From NCBI RefSeq assembly GCF_910578895.1, contig NZ_CAJTSC010000002.1, positions 62,261-126,260 of the forward strand: a stretch of DNA of 64,000 nt. Direction: 5' to 3'. Below are positions 36,868 through 46,102 of the stretch, one piece after another. Source of the DNA: an uncultured Bacteroides sp. GTDB taxonomy: Bacteria; Bacteroidota; Bacteroidia; Bacteroidales; Bacteroidaceae. Positions within the stretch are counted from its first letter, which is position 1, and each line of letters begins with the position of its first letter. The position numbers were made by a program, and so were the translations under genes. Under the pieces are notes generated by a model. That model did not search any database, had not been told where the DNA came from, and saw only the letters and a program-made list of their open reading frames with translations.

Positions 36868-36904
36868 AAAAAAGGGAAGCCGAATCAATCGGCTTCCCTT
36901 TTTT
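36868..36904. terminator. bidirectional terminator between rplS and the ROK kinase gene
   Basis: A 16-bp perfect stem (36868-36883 with 36889-36904) with A-run before and T-run after, so it can stop transcripts from both converging genes. Confidence 0.9.
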
Positions 36905-36922
36905 ACGTTTATCCTCAATATC

Positions 36923-37903
36923 TTATTCCAAGCTTCTCAATTCCCATCCCAATGCACTGGCACCCAATACGGCAGCATCCGCATCTTTCAGTTCGGACAT
37001 CATCAATTTCGCCTTACCTTTATAAATAGTCAGGACATTGGCATCAATTGCTTTTTGGATAGGTTGGAAAATATAATCTCCGGACTTGGCCAATCCGCCG
37101 AACAAGACAATTGCTTCGGGGCTGGAGAAAGCAATAAAGTCTGCAATAGCTTCACCCAGGATAGTACCGGTGAATTCGAAAATATCCAAAGCCAATTTGT
37201 CACCTTGCACGGCAGCGTCATATACATCCTTAGACGTGATATTCTCCGCCGGAATAGAACGTAACAAACTCGGCTCGGTACGTGCGGCAAGGAACTCACG
37301 TGCCGTACGCGCTACCCCTGTAGCAGAGCAGTAAGTCTCCAGACAGCCATGGCGCCCGCATCCGCAAAGACGACCATTCTCGCGACGTATAATGGTATGC
37401 CCCAATTCTCCGGCAAAACCATCGTGACCATATACCATCTGTCCGTTGATAACGATACCGCTACCTACGCCCGTACCCAAAGTTATCATGATAAAATTCT
37501 TCATACCGCGCGCCGCACCATAAGTCATTTCACCGATAGCAGCGGCATTAGCATCATTGGTAAGCGCAGTAGGAATGCCCAGGCGCTCTTCAAACATGGC
37601 AGCCAAAGGAACTACACCTTTCCACGGAAGATTCGGAGCAAATTCGATTGTACCGTTATAATAGTTACCGTTAGGAGCACCGATACCGATACCTTTTATT
37701 TTATCAACACCGCCATTTTCAATAATCAACGGAAGAAGATTCTTACATACTTCATTTACATAATCGTCTGCCTGTTCATAAGTTCCCGTTTTAATGGAAC
37801 TGCTCGCAATAATAGTACCACGTGCGTCAACGATACCAAAGACAGTATTCGTACCGCCTATGTCAATCCCCACTACATAGGGTTTTTCCATGTTTGAATT
37901 CAT
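36923..37903 (-). CDS. ROK-family sugar kinase (probable glucokinase)
   Basis: 326 residues, cytoplasmic. ATP-binding GIDIGGTNTVFGIVD near the start, sugar-binding LTNDANAAAIGEMTYG with catalytic Asp, ITLGTGVGSGIV, and the ROK zinc motif CGCGRHGCLETYCS. Its length and close fit to bacterial glucokinases suggest glucose as substrate. It could phosphorylate glucose released by the GH130 enzyme and GH3 enzymes of the mannan locus, though it is not linked to it. An alternative ATG lies four codons inside. Confidence 0.88.
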   Translation of the reverse strand: MNSNMEKPYVVGIDIGGTNTVFGIVDARGTIIASSSIKTGTYEQADDYVNEVCKNLLPLIIENGGVDKIKGIGIGAPNGNYYNGTIEFAPNLPWKGVVPLAAMFEERLGIPTALTNDANAAAIGEMTYGAARGMKNFIMITLGTGVGSGIVINGQMVYGHDGFAGELGHTIIRRENGRLCGCGRHGCLETYCSATGVARTAREFLAARTEPSLLRSIPAENITSKDVYDAAVQGDKLALDIFEFTGTILGEAIADFIAFSSPEAIVLFGGLAKSGDYIFQPIQKAIDANVLTIYKGKAKLMMSELKDADAAVLGASALGWELRSLE

Positions 37904-38074
37904 GATATTTACTTTTTGTTTAAAGGGTTAGTTATAATATTGATGGTTACAAATTACACAAAGAAAAACGACACTGCAAAATCTTTCTGAAAAAAACTTT
38001 ACTTCGTTTGCAACTTTTCGTGACATTGATGCGTCCAATAGTAAAAATCAACAAAACAATAAACAAAGGAAACC

Positions 38075-38791
38075 GTGATACAACTAAAAAACATCAACAA
38101 AACCTACAATAACGGTGCGCCGCTACACGTTCTCAAAGGAATTAATCTTGATATCCGACAGGGAGAATTCGTATCTATTATGGGAGCGTCAGGCTCCGGA
38201 AAATCTACCTTACTTAATATATTAGGGATTTTAGACAACTACGACACCGGAGAATATTACTTAAACGGCACGCTCATCAAAAACCTGAGCGAATCCAAAG
38301 CCGCCGAATACCGTAACCGCATGATTGGCTTTATCTTCCAGTCGTTCAATCTGATATCTTTCAAGAATGCAATGGAGAACGTGGCGCTCCCGCTTTTCTA
38401 TCAGGGGATAGGGCGCCGGAAACGAAATGCACTGGCACTGGAATATTTGGATCGCCTGGGACTGAAAGAATGGGCGCACCACATGCCCAACGAAATGTCC
38501 GGCGGACAGAAGCAACGTGTAGCCATTGCCCGCGCACTGATTACCCGGCCTCAAATAATCCTTGCCGACGAGCCGACCGGCGCCCTTGACAGCAAGACTT
38601 CCGTAGAAGTCATGCAGATTTTGAAAGACTTGCACGAAACGGGAATGACTATCGTAGTCGTAACTCACGAAAGCGGTGTCGCCAATCAGACGGATAAGAT
38701 TATCCACATCAAAGACGGCATAATTGGCAGCATCGAAGAGAACTTAAATCACGATGCATCGCCATTCGGCAAAAACGGTTTCATGAAATAA
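38075..38791 (+). CDS. MacB/LolD-type ABC transporter ATPase
   Basis: 238 residues starting with GTG at 38075, seven bases after AAAGGA, a good ribosome site for this genome. Walker A GASGSGKS (37-44), Q-loop FIFQSFNLI, signature MSGGQKQRVAIARAL, Walker B IILADEPTGALDS and the switch His in VVTHE. It energises the permease pair downstream, in the MacB mechanotransmission type of export. First gene of a five-gene export operon (ATPase, permease, permease, adaptor, TolC). Confidence 0.92.
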   Translation: MIQLKNINKTYNNGAPLHVLKGINLDIRQGEFVSIMGASGSGKSTLLNILGILDNYDTGEYYLNGTLIKNLSESKAAEYRNRMIGFIFQSFNLISFKNAMENVALPLFYQGIGRRKRNALALEYLDRLGLKEWAHHMPNEMSGGQKQRVAIARALITRPQIILADEPTGALDSKTSVEVMQILKDLHETGMTIVVVTHESGVANQTDKIIHIKDGIIGSIEENLNHDASPFGKNGFMK

Positions 38792-38835
38792 GGAAAAACC
38801 CATAAAATCATTTACTTACAAAATCACGAGCTCAC

Positions 38836-40092
38836 ATGATTGACCTTTGGCAAGAAATATACGGTACAATCAAGCGCAACAAGTTACGCACGTTCCTCAC
38901 CGGCTTTGCAGTGGCATGGGGCATCTTTATGCTTATCGTACTATTGGGAGCAGGCAACGGTATCATCCATGCTTTCGAACAAAACACATCGGAACGTGCA
39001 CTGAACTCTATCCGCTTGGGCGGTGGCTGGACCACCAAGTCGTATGAAGGACTAAAAGAAGGACGACGTATCCGATTGGACAACAAAGACCTCATCGCAA
39101 CCGGGAAATACTTCCCCGACAATATTGTCACTGCCGGTGCCACCCTATCGCAAGGCAGTATGAATATCAACTTCGGACAGGAATATATCAATATCTCAGT
39201 AATGGGCGTACACCCGAACTATGTACAATCCGAAGCGATAAAAACCGCAAGCGGGCGCTTCATCAACCAGAACGACATCAGAGAACAGCGGAAAGTAATC
39301 ATCCTTCATAAGAAATCGGCTGAAATCCTTTTCGGAAAATCACACACGGAACCAATCGGCAAATTCGTCAACGCAAGCGGTGTAGCCTATCGGGTGGTAG
39401 GACTGTATGAAGACCAGGGCGACCAAAGCAGCATGGCTTTTATCCCTTTTTCTACCCTGCAAACCATCTACAACAAAGGTGATAAGCTCAACAACATCAT
39501 CTTCACCACCCAAAACCTGACGAACGAAGAAGCCAATACAGCCTTCGAAAAAGAGTACCGTAAGGTCATTGCATCCAATCACCGCTTTGATCCGGAAGAC
39601 GAAAGTGCAATCTGGATATGGAACCGCTTCACACAATACCTGCAGACGCAAAACGTGGCAAGCCTGCTCCGTACCGCCATTTGGGTAATCGGCATCTTTA
39701 CGTTGTTGAGCGGCATTGTAGGCGTATCGAATATCATGCTGATTACGGTCAAGGAACGCACGCGAGAGTTCGGCATACGTAAGGCATTAGGTGCAAAACC
39801 GTTCTCTATCCTTTGGCTTATCATCGTGGAGAGTGTCACGATTACTACTTTCTTCGGCTACATCGGCATGGTGGCGGGCATTGGAGCAACGGAATGGATG
39901 AATGCCGCTTTCGGCACCCAAACGGCAGATGCCGGTATGTTCCAAGCCAGGATGTTCTCCGACCCCACAGTAGACATCGGCATTGCCATACAAGCTACGC
40001 TGACGTTGATTGTCGCAGGTACGCTTGCCGGTTTCTTTCCAGCGAAAAAGGCAGTAAGCATCAGTCCTATCGAAGCACTTAGAGCAGACTAA
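38836..40092 (+). CDS. MacB-type FtsX-domain permease 1
   Basis: 418 residues with one membrane helix near the N-terminus (RTFLTGFAVAWGIFMLIVLL), a large periplasmic MacB-PCD domain (about 50-270) and three C-terminal helices including GIVGVSNIMLITVKERTREF and GIRKALGAKP. It is the permease partner of the ATPase at 38075-38791 and is paralogous to the next gene. Confidence 0.92.
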   Translation: MIDLWQEIYGTIKRNKLRTFLTGFAVAWGIFMLIVLLGAGNGIIHAFEQNTSERALNSIRLGGGWTTKSYEGLKEGRRIRLDNKDLIATGKYFPDNIVTAGATLSQGSMNINFGQEYINISVMGVHPNYVQSEAIKTASGRFINQNDIREQRKVIILHKKSAEILFGKSHTEPIGKFVNASGVAYRVVGLYEDQGDQSSMAFIPFSTLQTIYNKGDKLNNIIFTTQNLTNEEANTAFEKEYRKVIASNHRFDPEDESAIWIWNRFTQYLQTQNVASLLRTAIWVIGIFTLLSGIVGVSNIMLITVKERTREFGIRKALGAKPFSILWLIIVESVTITTFFGYIGMVAGIGATEWMNAAFGTQTADAGMFQARMFSDPTVDIGIAIQATLTLIVAGTLAGFFPAKKAVSISPIEALRAD

Positions 40093-40098
40093 ACGATT

Positions 40099-41340
40099 AT
40101 GAAAATAGACATAGATACATGCGAGGAAATCCTCGTCACGATTACAAGAAACAAGACACGCAGCCTGCTGACGGCATTCGGCGTTTTTTGGGGCATCTTT
40201 ATGCTGGTGGCGCTCATCGGAGGCGGACAAGGGATGCAGGAGAAAATGGAAGCGCAATTTGAAGGTTTTGCCACAAACTCCGGATTTATCGCGGCACAAA
40301 AGACAAGCGAAGCCTACAAGGGATTTCGCAAAGGACGCCGGTGGGACCTGGAAATGGAAGACGTGGAACGGGTACGCAGCATCAACGGAATAAAGACAGC
40401 CACTCCGTCATTCGCTCTTTGGGGACAAACAGCCGTTTACGGCGAAAGTAAATACGAATGCAGCGTCAAAGGCTTATACCCCGAGTACGAACAGGTAGAA
40501 CATCAGGAAATGACCTACGGCCGCTTCATTAATGATGTGGATATACGCGAAGCGCGAAAAGTATGCGTCATAGGCAAGCGCGTGTACGAAAGTCTCTTCA
40601 GACAGGGTGAAAACCCCTGCGGGAAACATATTAGGGTAAATGGAATTTATTACCGTGTCATTGGCATGTGCTCTTCCGAAGGTAATGTCAACATACAGGG
40701 ACAGGCTTCGGAAGCCGTCACCCTGCCTTTCACAACAATGCAGCAAACGTACAACCTGGGACAAAGAATAGATGTCGTATGCTTTATCATGAAATCGGGA
40801 GTGAAGGTCACGGATGTAGAACCGGAAATAGAGCATAGAATCAAAGCCGCCCATTCCATCGCACCCGATGACAAACAGGCTATCATGTTCCTGAATGCAG
40901 AAGCAATGTTCTCCATGATGGACACCCTGATGACAGGTACAAATATCCTTATCTGGATGGTAGGACTGGGCACGCTGTTTGCCGGCGCTATCGGTGTATC
41001 CAACATCATGATGGTTACAGTAAGGGAGCGCACTACGGAAATAGGCATACGACGTGCTATCGGTGCCCGTCCCCAAGATATCCTGCAACAAATCCTTTCG
41101 GAGAGTATGGTACTGACCACCGTAGCAGGCATGGCGGGTATCTCTTTTGCCGTACTTATATTACACATCTTAGAAAGTGCGGCAAACGATCCGGGAGTCA
41201 TCAAGACTCATTTTCAAGTCTCATTCGGACTTGCCATCGGCACGTGTGCCCTTCTCATTGCCTTAGGAGTGTTGGCAGGACTGGCACCCGCCTATCGTGC
41301 AATGGCAATCAAGCCGATTGAAGCGATAAGGGACGAATGA
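40099..41340 (+). CDS. MacB-type FtsX-domain permease 2
   Basis: 413 residues with the same plan as the preceding gene: N-terminal helix (SLLTAFGVFWGIFMLVALIG), periplasmic domain, then GAIGVSNIMMVTVRERTTEI and GIRRAIGARPQDI and two further helices. The two permeases are six bases apart and probably form a heterodimer. Substrate unknown. Confidence 0.92.
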   Translation: MKIDIDTCEEILVTITRNKTRSLLTAFGVFWGIFMLVALIGGGQGMQEKMEAQFEGFATNSGFIAAQKTSEAYKGFRKGRRWDLEMEDVERVRSINGIKTATPSFALWGQTAVYGESKYECSVKGLYPEYEQVEHQEMTYGRFINDVDIREARKVCVIGKRVYESLFRQGENPCGKHIRVNGIYYRVIGMCSSEGNVNIQGQASEAVTLPFTTMQQTYNLGQRIDVVCFIMKSGVKVTDVEPEIEHRIKAAHSIAPDDKQAIMFLNAEAMFSMMDTLMTGTNILIWMVGLGTLFAGAIGVSNIMMVTVRERTTEIGIRRAIGARPQDILQQILSESMVLTTVAGMAGISFAVLILHILESAANDPGVIKTHFQVSFGLAIGTCALLIALGVLAGLAPAYRAMAIKPIEAIRDE

Positions 41341-41419
41341 GAGAAACGGCAAGAAGACAAAGCAATTGATAAACAACAGTATAATAAATGAAAAACAAAA
41401 CAATAATACAATAAACAAG

Positions 41420-42526
41420 ATGAAAACAAAGAAGTATCTGAAAATCGCATCGCTGGTAGTAATAGCCGGCATATTTATCTGGACATTCGTGTTTCTATAT
41501 CAGAAATCCCAGCCTACGGCAAAGGTGTACGAAACCATCGTTCCGGAAATAGCTGATTTGGAAAAGACCACCGTAGCTACCGGAAGAGTGGAACCGAGAG
41601 ATGAGGTACTCATCAAGCCACAAATTTCCGGTATCATTTCCGAAGTATATAAAGAAGCCGGGCAGAGCATCAAGCAAGGCGAAGTGATTGCCAAAGTAAA
41701 GGTTATACCCGAACTGGGAACACTGAACTCAGCCGAAAGCCGTGTCCGTCTGGCAGAAATCAATGCCCGGCAAGCCGAAACGGACTTTGCACGCATAAAA
41801 AAGTTGTTTAACGACAAGCTCATCAGCAACGAAGAATACGAGAAAGGGGAAGTTAGTGTAAAACAGGCACGCGAAGAACTGCAAACGGCAAAAGACAACC
41901 TGGAAATCGTAAAGGAGGGTATTACCAAGAGCAATGCTTCATTCAGCAGTACACTAATCCGCTCTACCATTACCGGGCTGATTTTGGATGTACCTATCAA
42001 AGTCGGCAATTCCGTTATCATGAGCAACACCTTCAACGACGGAACAACGATAGCCACCGTTGCCAATATGAACGACCTCATCTTCCGGGGTAACCTGGAC
42101 GAAACCGAAGTAGGACGCGTACACGAAGGCATGCCGGTAAAACTGACTATCGGCGCACTGCGAAACCTCTCTTTCAATGCCGTGCTGGAATACATTTCTC
42201 CGAAAGGAGTGGAAGAAAACGGAGCCAACCAATTTGAAATCAAAGCCGCCATTCAGGCGCCGGACAGCGTACAAATACGCTCCGGATATTCCGCCAATGC
42301 GGAGATTGTGCTGGAACGCGCCCAAAAGACACTTACCTTGCCGGAAAGCACCGTTGAGTTCAGCGGAGACAGTACCTTTGTGTACGTACTGACTGACAGT
42401 GTGCCTCAACAGACCTTCAAACGCCAGCCAATAGAGGTAGGCATGAGCGATGGTATCAAGATTGCCGTCAAGAGCGGCTTGACCGCCAAAGACAAAGTAC
42501 GTGGTGCTGAGAAAAAAGAGAAATAA
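41420..42526 (+). CDS. periplasmic adaptor (HlyD/MacA family) of the ABC exporter
   Basis: 368 residues from ATG 41420, chosen because MKTKKYLKIASLVVIAGIFI gives a proper N-terminal membrane anchor; an upstream ATG at 41366 adds 18 low-complexity residues. After it come a lipoyl-like domain (VEPRDEVLIKPQISGIISEV), a coiled-coil hairpin (about 95-170), a beta-barrel domain (TIATVANMNDLIFRGNLDET) and the membrane-proximal domain. It links the permeases to the TolC protein encoded next. Confidence 0.9.
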   Translation: MKTKKYLKIASLVVIAGIFIWTFVFLYQKSQPTAKVYETIVPEIADLEKTTVATGRVEPRDEVLIKPQISGIISEVYKEAGQSIKQGEVIAKVKVIPELGTLNSAESRVRLAEINARQAETDFARIKKLFNDKLISNEEYEKGEVSVKQAREELQTAKDNLEIVKEGITKSNASFSSTLIRSTITGLILDVPIKVGNSVIMSNTFNDGTTIATVANMNDLIFRGNLDETEVGRVHEGMPVKLTIGALRNLSFNAVLEYISPKGVEENGANQFEIKAAIQAPDSVQIRSGYSANAEIVLERAQKTLTLPESTVEFSGDSTFVYVLTDSVPQQTFKRQPIEVGMSDGIKIAVKSGLTAKDKVRGAEKKEK

Positions 42527-42555
42527 TTATCATTGTCAGAAATAACAGGAACACC

Positions 42556-43884
42556 ATGAAGAAGAATATACTTATCAGCCTGGCTATGCTGGCATGCCTG
42601 CAACTCCAGGCACAAGAGCGCTGGTCGTTGCGCCAATGTATAGACTATGCCATCGAACATAACATTGATATCCGCCGTACAGCCAATGCAGCCGAACAAA
42701 GCAACATCGAAGTGAATACCGCCAAATGGGCACGGTTGCCGAACCTCAATGCCAATGCCGGACAAAGCTGGAACTGGGGACGTACGCAGACCGCAATCAA
42801 GGACGAAAATACCGGCGACTACTCCACCGTGTATGTCAATACAGGCAGCCACGGGACAAATATGTCCGTTTCTACCAACATTCCGTTATTTACCGGACTT
42901 GAAATCCCCAACCGATACGCCCTTGCCAAACTCAACTTAAAAGCCGCACTTGCCGATCTGGAGAAAGCGAAAGAAGATATCTCTATCAACATTGCTTCAG
43001 CCTACTTGCAGGTATTGTTCAATGAAGAACTGCATCGGGTGTCTTTAGGGCAAGTAGAATTGAGCAAAGCACAGTACAACCGCATAGAACGCCTGGCAGA
43101 AGTGGGAAAAGCTTCTCCGGCAGAAGTTGCCGAAGCCAAAGCACGTGTGGCACAGGATGAGATGAATGCAGTGCAAACGAAGAACAACCACCGGTTAGCG
43201 CTACTCGCCCTCAGCCAGCTTATCGAATTGGAAACGCCGGAAGGGTTCCTCTTGGAAACCCCTGCCACAATGACAGAACTCATCCCGCTCACTCCGCCGG
43301 ATGAAATCTTCCAGACAGCATTAGCCGGCAAAGCAGCCATACAAGCCGCACAGTACCGCCTGGAGGGGAGCAAACACAGCATCCGAATTGCTCAAAGCGG
43401 CTACTATCCGCAACTCAGCCTCAACGGAAGTCTCGGTACTAACTACTATTCAACAATCAACCGCACTTTCAGCCAACAGATGAATGATAACTTCAATAAA
43501 TACATAGGTTTCAACTTAAGCGTACCCATCTTCAACAGATTAGCAACACGCAACCGGGTACGTACAGCCCGCCTGCAACGCGACAACTACTCCTTGCAAC
43601 TGGACAATGCCAAAAAGAATCTCTACAAAGAGATACAACAGGCATGGTACAATGCCGTAGCATCCGAAAGCAAGTACACAAGCAGCCACACGGCGACAAC
43701 GGCAAGCGAAGCATCCTTTAAACTGATGAACGAAAAGTACGAAAACGGGAAAGCAAATGCCGTAGAATACAACGAAGCAAAACAGAATTTAATGAAAGCA
43801 CAATCCGATGAACTCCAGGCGAAATACGAATATCTGTTCCGTACCAAGATACTGGACTTTTACAAAGGAGAACCTATCGAATAA
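42556..43884 (+). CDS. TolC-family outer-membrane efflux protein
   Basis: 442 residues with signal peptide ending LQLQAQ. It has two repeated outer-membrane-efflux halves, each with long helices (SLRQCIDYAIEHNIDIRRTA; LNIASAYLQ type segments; QLSLNGSLGTNYYS; NAVEYNEAKQNLMKAQSDEL). As a trimer it forms the outer-membrane channel of the exporter. Last gene of the operon, 29 bases after the adaptor. Confidence 0.92.
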   Translation: MKKNILISLAMLACLQLQAQERWSLRQCIDYAIEHNIDIRRTANAAEQSNIEVNTAKWARLPNLNANAGQSWNWGRTQTAIKDENTGDYSTVYVNTGSHGTNMSVSTNIPLFTGLEIPNRYALAKLNLKAALADLEKAKEDISINIASAYLQVLFNEELHRVSLGQVELSKAQYNRIERLAEVGKASPAEVAEAKARVAQDEMNAVQTKNNHRLALLALSQLIELETPEGFLLETPATMTELIPLTPPDEIFQTALAGKAAIQAAQYRLEGSKHSIRIAQSGYYPQLSLNGSLGTNYYSTINRTFSQQMNDNFNKYIGFNLSVPIFNRLATRNRVRTARLQRDNYSLQLDNAKKNLYKEIQQAWYNAVASESKYTSSHTATTASEASFKLMNEKYENGKANAVEYNEAKQNLMKAQSDELQAKYEYLFRTKILDFYKGEPIE

Positions 43885-43911
43885 ATATAATTTTAGTTGT
43901 GTGTGTAAAGA

Positions 43912-43956
43912 AAGGGGTGTCGAAATGCTACATCAATCGTAGTTTCGACACCCCTT
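43912..43956. terminator. terminator of the ABC export operon
   Basis: A perfect 14-bp stem (43912-43925 with 43943-43956) between the TolC gene and the convergent gene at 43988; the loop can form a further 4-bp stem (43928-43931 with 43939-43942). Confidence 0.8.
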
Positions 43957-43987
43957 CATTGATTATTAAACAAGCATAGGCAAGAAC

Positions 43988-44857
43988 TTAATTGCGTCTT
44001 GATACTCCATTTCCCTTTTCGGACGAACGGGAAGAAGCACGAGTCTCACGCGTAGAAGACGAGGAACCGCTACGCCTTACACTTTCCTTTTGGGTACTTT
44101 GCCCGCGTTTTGGCACATTGACTTCTTTCTTGGCATCGGAACGATGTGCCGGAGTGCCGGTAGCCGGACGACGTTTGGGTTGCTCCTTGTCAGGGCGTAT
44201 ACCGGGATTATTGGGACGTTGGTTGGTGTTAGGGCGTTCACCGGCATTAGGGCGCGTACCGGAGTTAGGACGAATCTTGACCGAACCAAAATCAGACCGT
44301 CGGCTCGTATGGTATGATTTATTATCACGAATACGGAAAGAGCCGTTATAAACAGGATGATTATGCCTTCCCCGATAGTAGCTTGCATTATGATAATGGG
44401 TACGATAATGCCCACCGGAATAGGTACGGTAGTGATAAGGACGCGGATAGTAGAAATGATTCGGATTGGTATAAGTAATATAAATCCGGAAGGCCCAGCG
44501 CCCGCCACTCACATAAATCGGACGGAAGAAATAAGCAGCCTGCATAAAACGGGAATACTGCCTGTTGCTCAACACCCAACGCAAATCGTCATTACGTACA
44601 TCCAGATAATCATAATAACGGTTCAACGCCCATTCTTCCCCCCTCAGCACATCGTCCATCAAATAGCGCACACCCGCAATGAAATCATAATTGATTTCAT
44701 ACACATCATTATACTGCTCCGTATTCAGTTGCAGTTCGTAGGCCATTTTGTCCGTAAGAAAACGTGTTTCTTTACGTACTTTGCTGTTACTCATAGCCGC
44801 ATGGCAGACAGCGGAACTCATCATTGCGGCAAATAATATAAACAATATTCGTTTCAT
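43988..44857 (-). CDS. basic, His/Tyr-rich secreted protein of unknown function
   Basis: 289 residues from ATG 44857, where MKRILFILFAAMMSSAVCHA is a clear signal peptide; the frame runs further upstream only because it continues into a MITE-like repeat. The folded part (about 20-130) is helical: TRFLTDKMAYELQLNTEQYN, GVRYLMDDVLRGEEWALNRY, DDLRWVLSNRQYSRFM. The C-terminal half is low-complexity: His/Tyr/Arg-rich (about 140-185), then Pro-Asn-Arg repeats (RPNSGTRPNAGERPN) and Ser/Arg to the end, so very basic. I do not recognise the family. It could bind polyanions or metal, but that is speculation. Confidence 0.7.
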   Translation of the reverse strand: MKRILFILFAAMMSSAVCHAAMSNSKVRKETRFLTDKMAYELQLNTEQYNDVYEINYDFIAGVRYLMDDVLRGEEWALNRYYDYLDVRNDDLRWVLSNRQYSRFMQAAYFFRPIYVSGGRWAFRIYITYTNPNHFYYPRPYHYRTYSGGHYRTHYHNASYYRGRHNHPVYNGSFRIRDNKSYHTSRRSDFGSVKIRPNSGTRPNAGERPNTNQRPNNPGIRPDKEQPKRRPATGTPAHRSDAKKEVNVPKRGQSTQKESVRRSGSSSSTRETRASSRSSEKGNGVSRRN

Positions 44858-44898
44858 AATAGTTTTTTTTAGAAGTTTATACTCTGTCAACTTTCTTC

Positions 44899-44952
44899 GA
44901 GCTTGTTTAATTTCTTTTCCAAAAGAAGGCTGAACAAAATTTAAACAGGCTC
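44899..44952. repeat. MITE-like element, copy 3 (54 bp)
   Basis: Ends GAGCTTGTTTAA (left, one change) and TTTAAACAGGCTC (right). It lies between the basic secreted protein gene and the S1 protein gene, both on the minus strand. Confidence 0.65.
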
Positions 44953-45034
44953 TTAGTAATAACAAAAATAGGGGAATATTTCCCCCTATCCTTTTGTTTC
45001 TCTCTAATATATTATAGGGAAAACCCTATTATGA

Positions 45035-45883
45035 TTAGGGGTTAACGGCATTTGCCAATCCGATACCGTTCTCCTGCAACAATACCAGATGTCTTTTATA
45101 TAAGTCACCAACTGCCTTTTTAAAGGTTTTCTTGCTGACACCGAATGTATCGTAAATCTCCTCGGCAGGGCTCTTGTCGTGCAGTGCGATTTGCCCGCCC
45201 TGTTCACGAATATAGTTCAACAGGACAGTAGAGAAATCTTCCACTTTACCTTGTCCCGGTTTCTGAAGCATCAGGTCAATCTTGCCATCTTCACGCACCT
45301 GTTTCACGTAGGCTTTCAACACCATACCCGTATGCAAAGGCTGGAATATCTCACTTTCGTATAACAAACCGCTATACCTGTTCTCAATAATAGCCTTGAA
45401 ACCTAAATCCGTTTTCTGCCAAATAAGTATACTGACTTCCTGTCCGGTCCCATAAGGCGCTTTCTCTTTCGAAAGATAGCGGTCTACCTTTGCCGATGCT
45501 ACAATCCGGTAGCTTTCATCATCCAAATGCGCATGGATTACATATCGTTTTCCCACCTGCATCTTCATCTTCTGTTCGCGAAAAGGAACAAACAAGTCTT
45601 TCATCAACCCCCAATTCAGGAAAGCGCCATATTGATTTATCCATGCCACTTCCAGGCAAGCAAACTGCCCGACCTGCACCAATGGAGTCAACGTAGTAGC
45701 TACCAACCGTTCCTCGTTATCCAAGTAGATAAATACAGTCAATTCTTCTCCCGGTTTGCACCCTTCGGGCACATAACGTGAGGGGAGCAGTATTTCTCCT
45801 TCTTCACCACCATCCAAGTACATACCGAAATCAACCTCTTTCACCACCTTCAAGGTATTGAACTTTCCTAACTCTATACTCAT
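45035..45883 (-). CDS. CvfB/YitL-like S1 RNA-binding protein
   Basis: 282 residues. Tandem S1-type OB folds: LGKFNTLKVVKEVDFGMYLD at the N-terminus, then LEVAWINQYGAFLNWGLMKD with LFVPFREQ, and a third (GTGQEVSILIWQKTDLGFKA). The C-terminal winged-helix-like region ends KSPAEEIYDTFGVSKKTFKK. This order is that of the CvfB family, which binds RNA and affects virulence and translation in Firmicutes; the role in Bacteroides is not defined. A TATCTTTG box on the minus strand (45974-45967) lies 84 bases upstream. Hairpins (44969-44990 and 45010-45030) follow the gene. Confidence 0.85.
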   Translation of the reverse strand: MSIELGKFNTLKVVKEVDFGMYLDGGEEGEILLPSRYVPEGCKPGEELTVFIYLDNEERLVATTLTPLVQVGQFACLEVAWINQYGAFLNWGLMKDLFVPFREQKMKMQVGKRYVIHAHLDDESYRIVASAKVDRYLSKEKAPYGTGQEVSILIWQKTDLGFKAIIENRYSGLLYESEIFQPLHTGMVLKAYVKQVREDGKIDLMLQKPGQGKVEDFSTVLLNYIREQGGQIALHDKSPAEEIYDTFGVSKKTFKKAVGDLYKRHLVLLQENGIGLANAVNP

Positions 45884-46042
45884 ATAAATTATATTTCGTG
45901 ACGTTTATCGTTCATGATTAAAGACAATCATACACAGAAGTGCGGAATTTATCTTGTCCTCCTGCGCAAAGATAAAGATAAGGAATAACTTTTCACTCTA
46001 AAAGATAACTTTTTTATATGAACAATTCCACCGGAAAGCGGT

Positions 46043-46050
46043 TATCTTTG
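46043..46050 (+). promoter_or_regulatory. -7 box of mdh
   Basis: TATCTTTG is an exact match 53 bases before the ATG. No clear TTG lies 19 bases upstream. Confidence 0.5.
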
Positions 46051-46102
46051 TAGCGAAGCAATCAACAAAAACGCTCGTTATTCACCATTAAATAATATAA
46101 TT

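Noticed and set aside
44858..44965. N-terminal extension of the basic secreted protein into MITE copy 3
   Set aside because: The extension is repeat-derived and would bury the signal peptide that begins at 44857.
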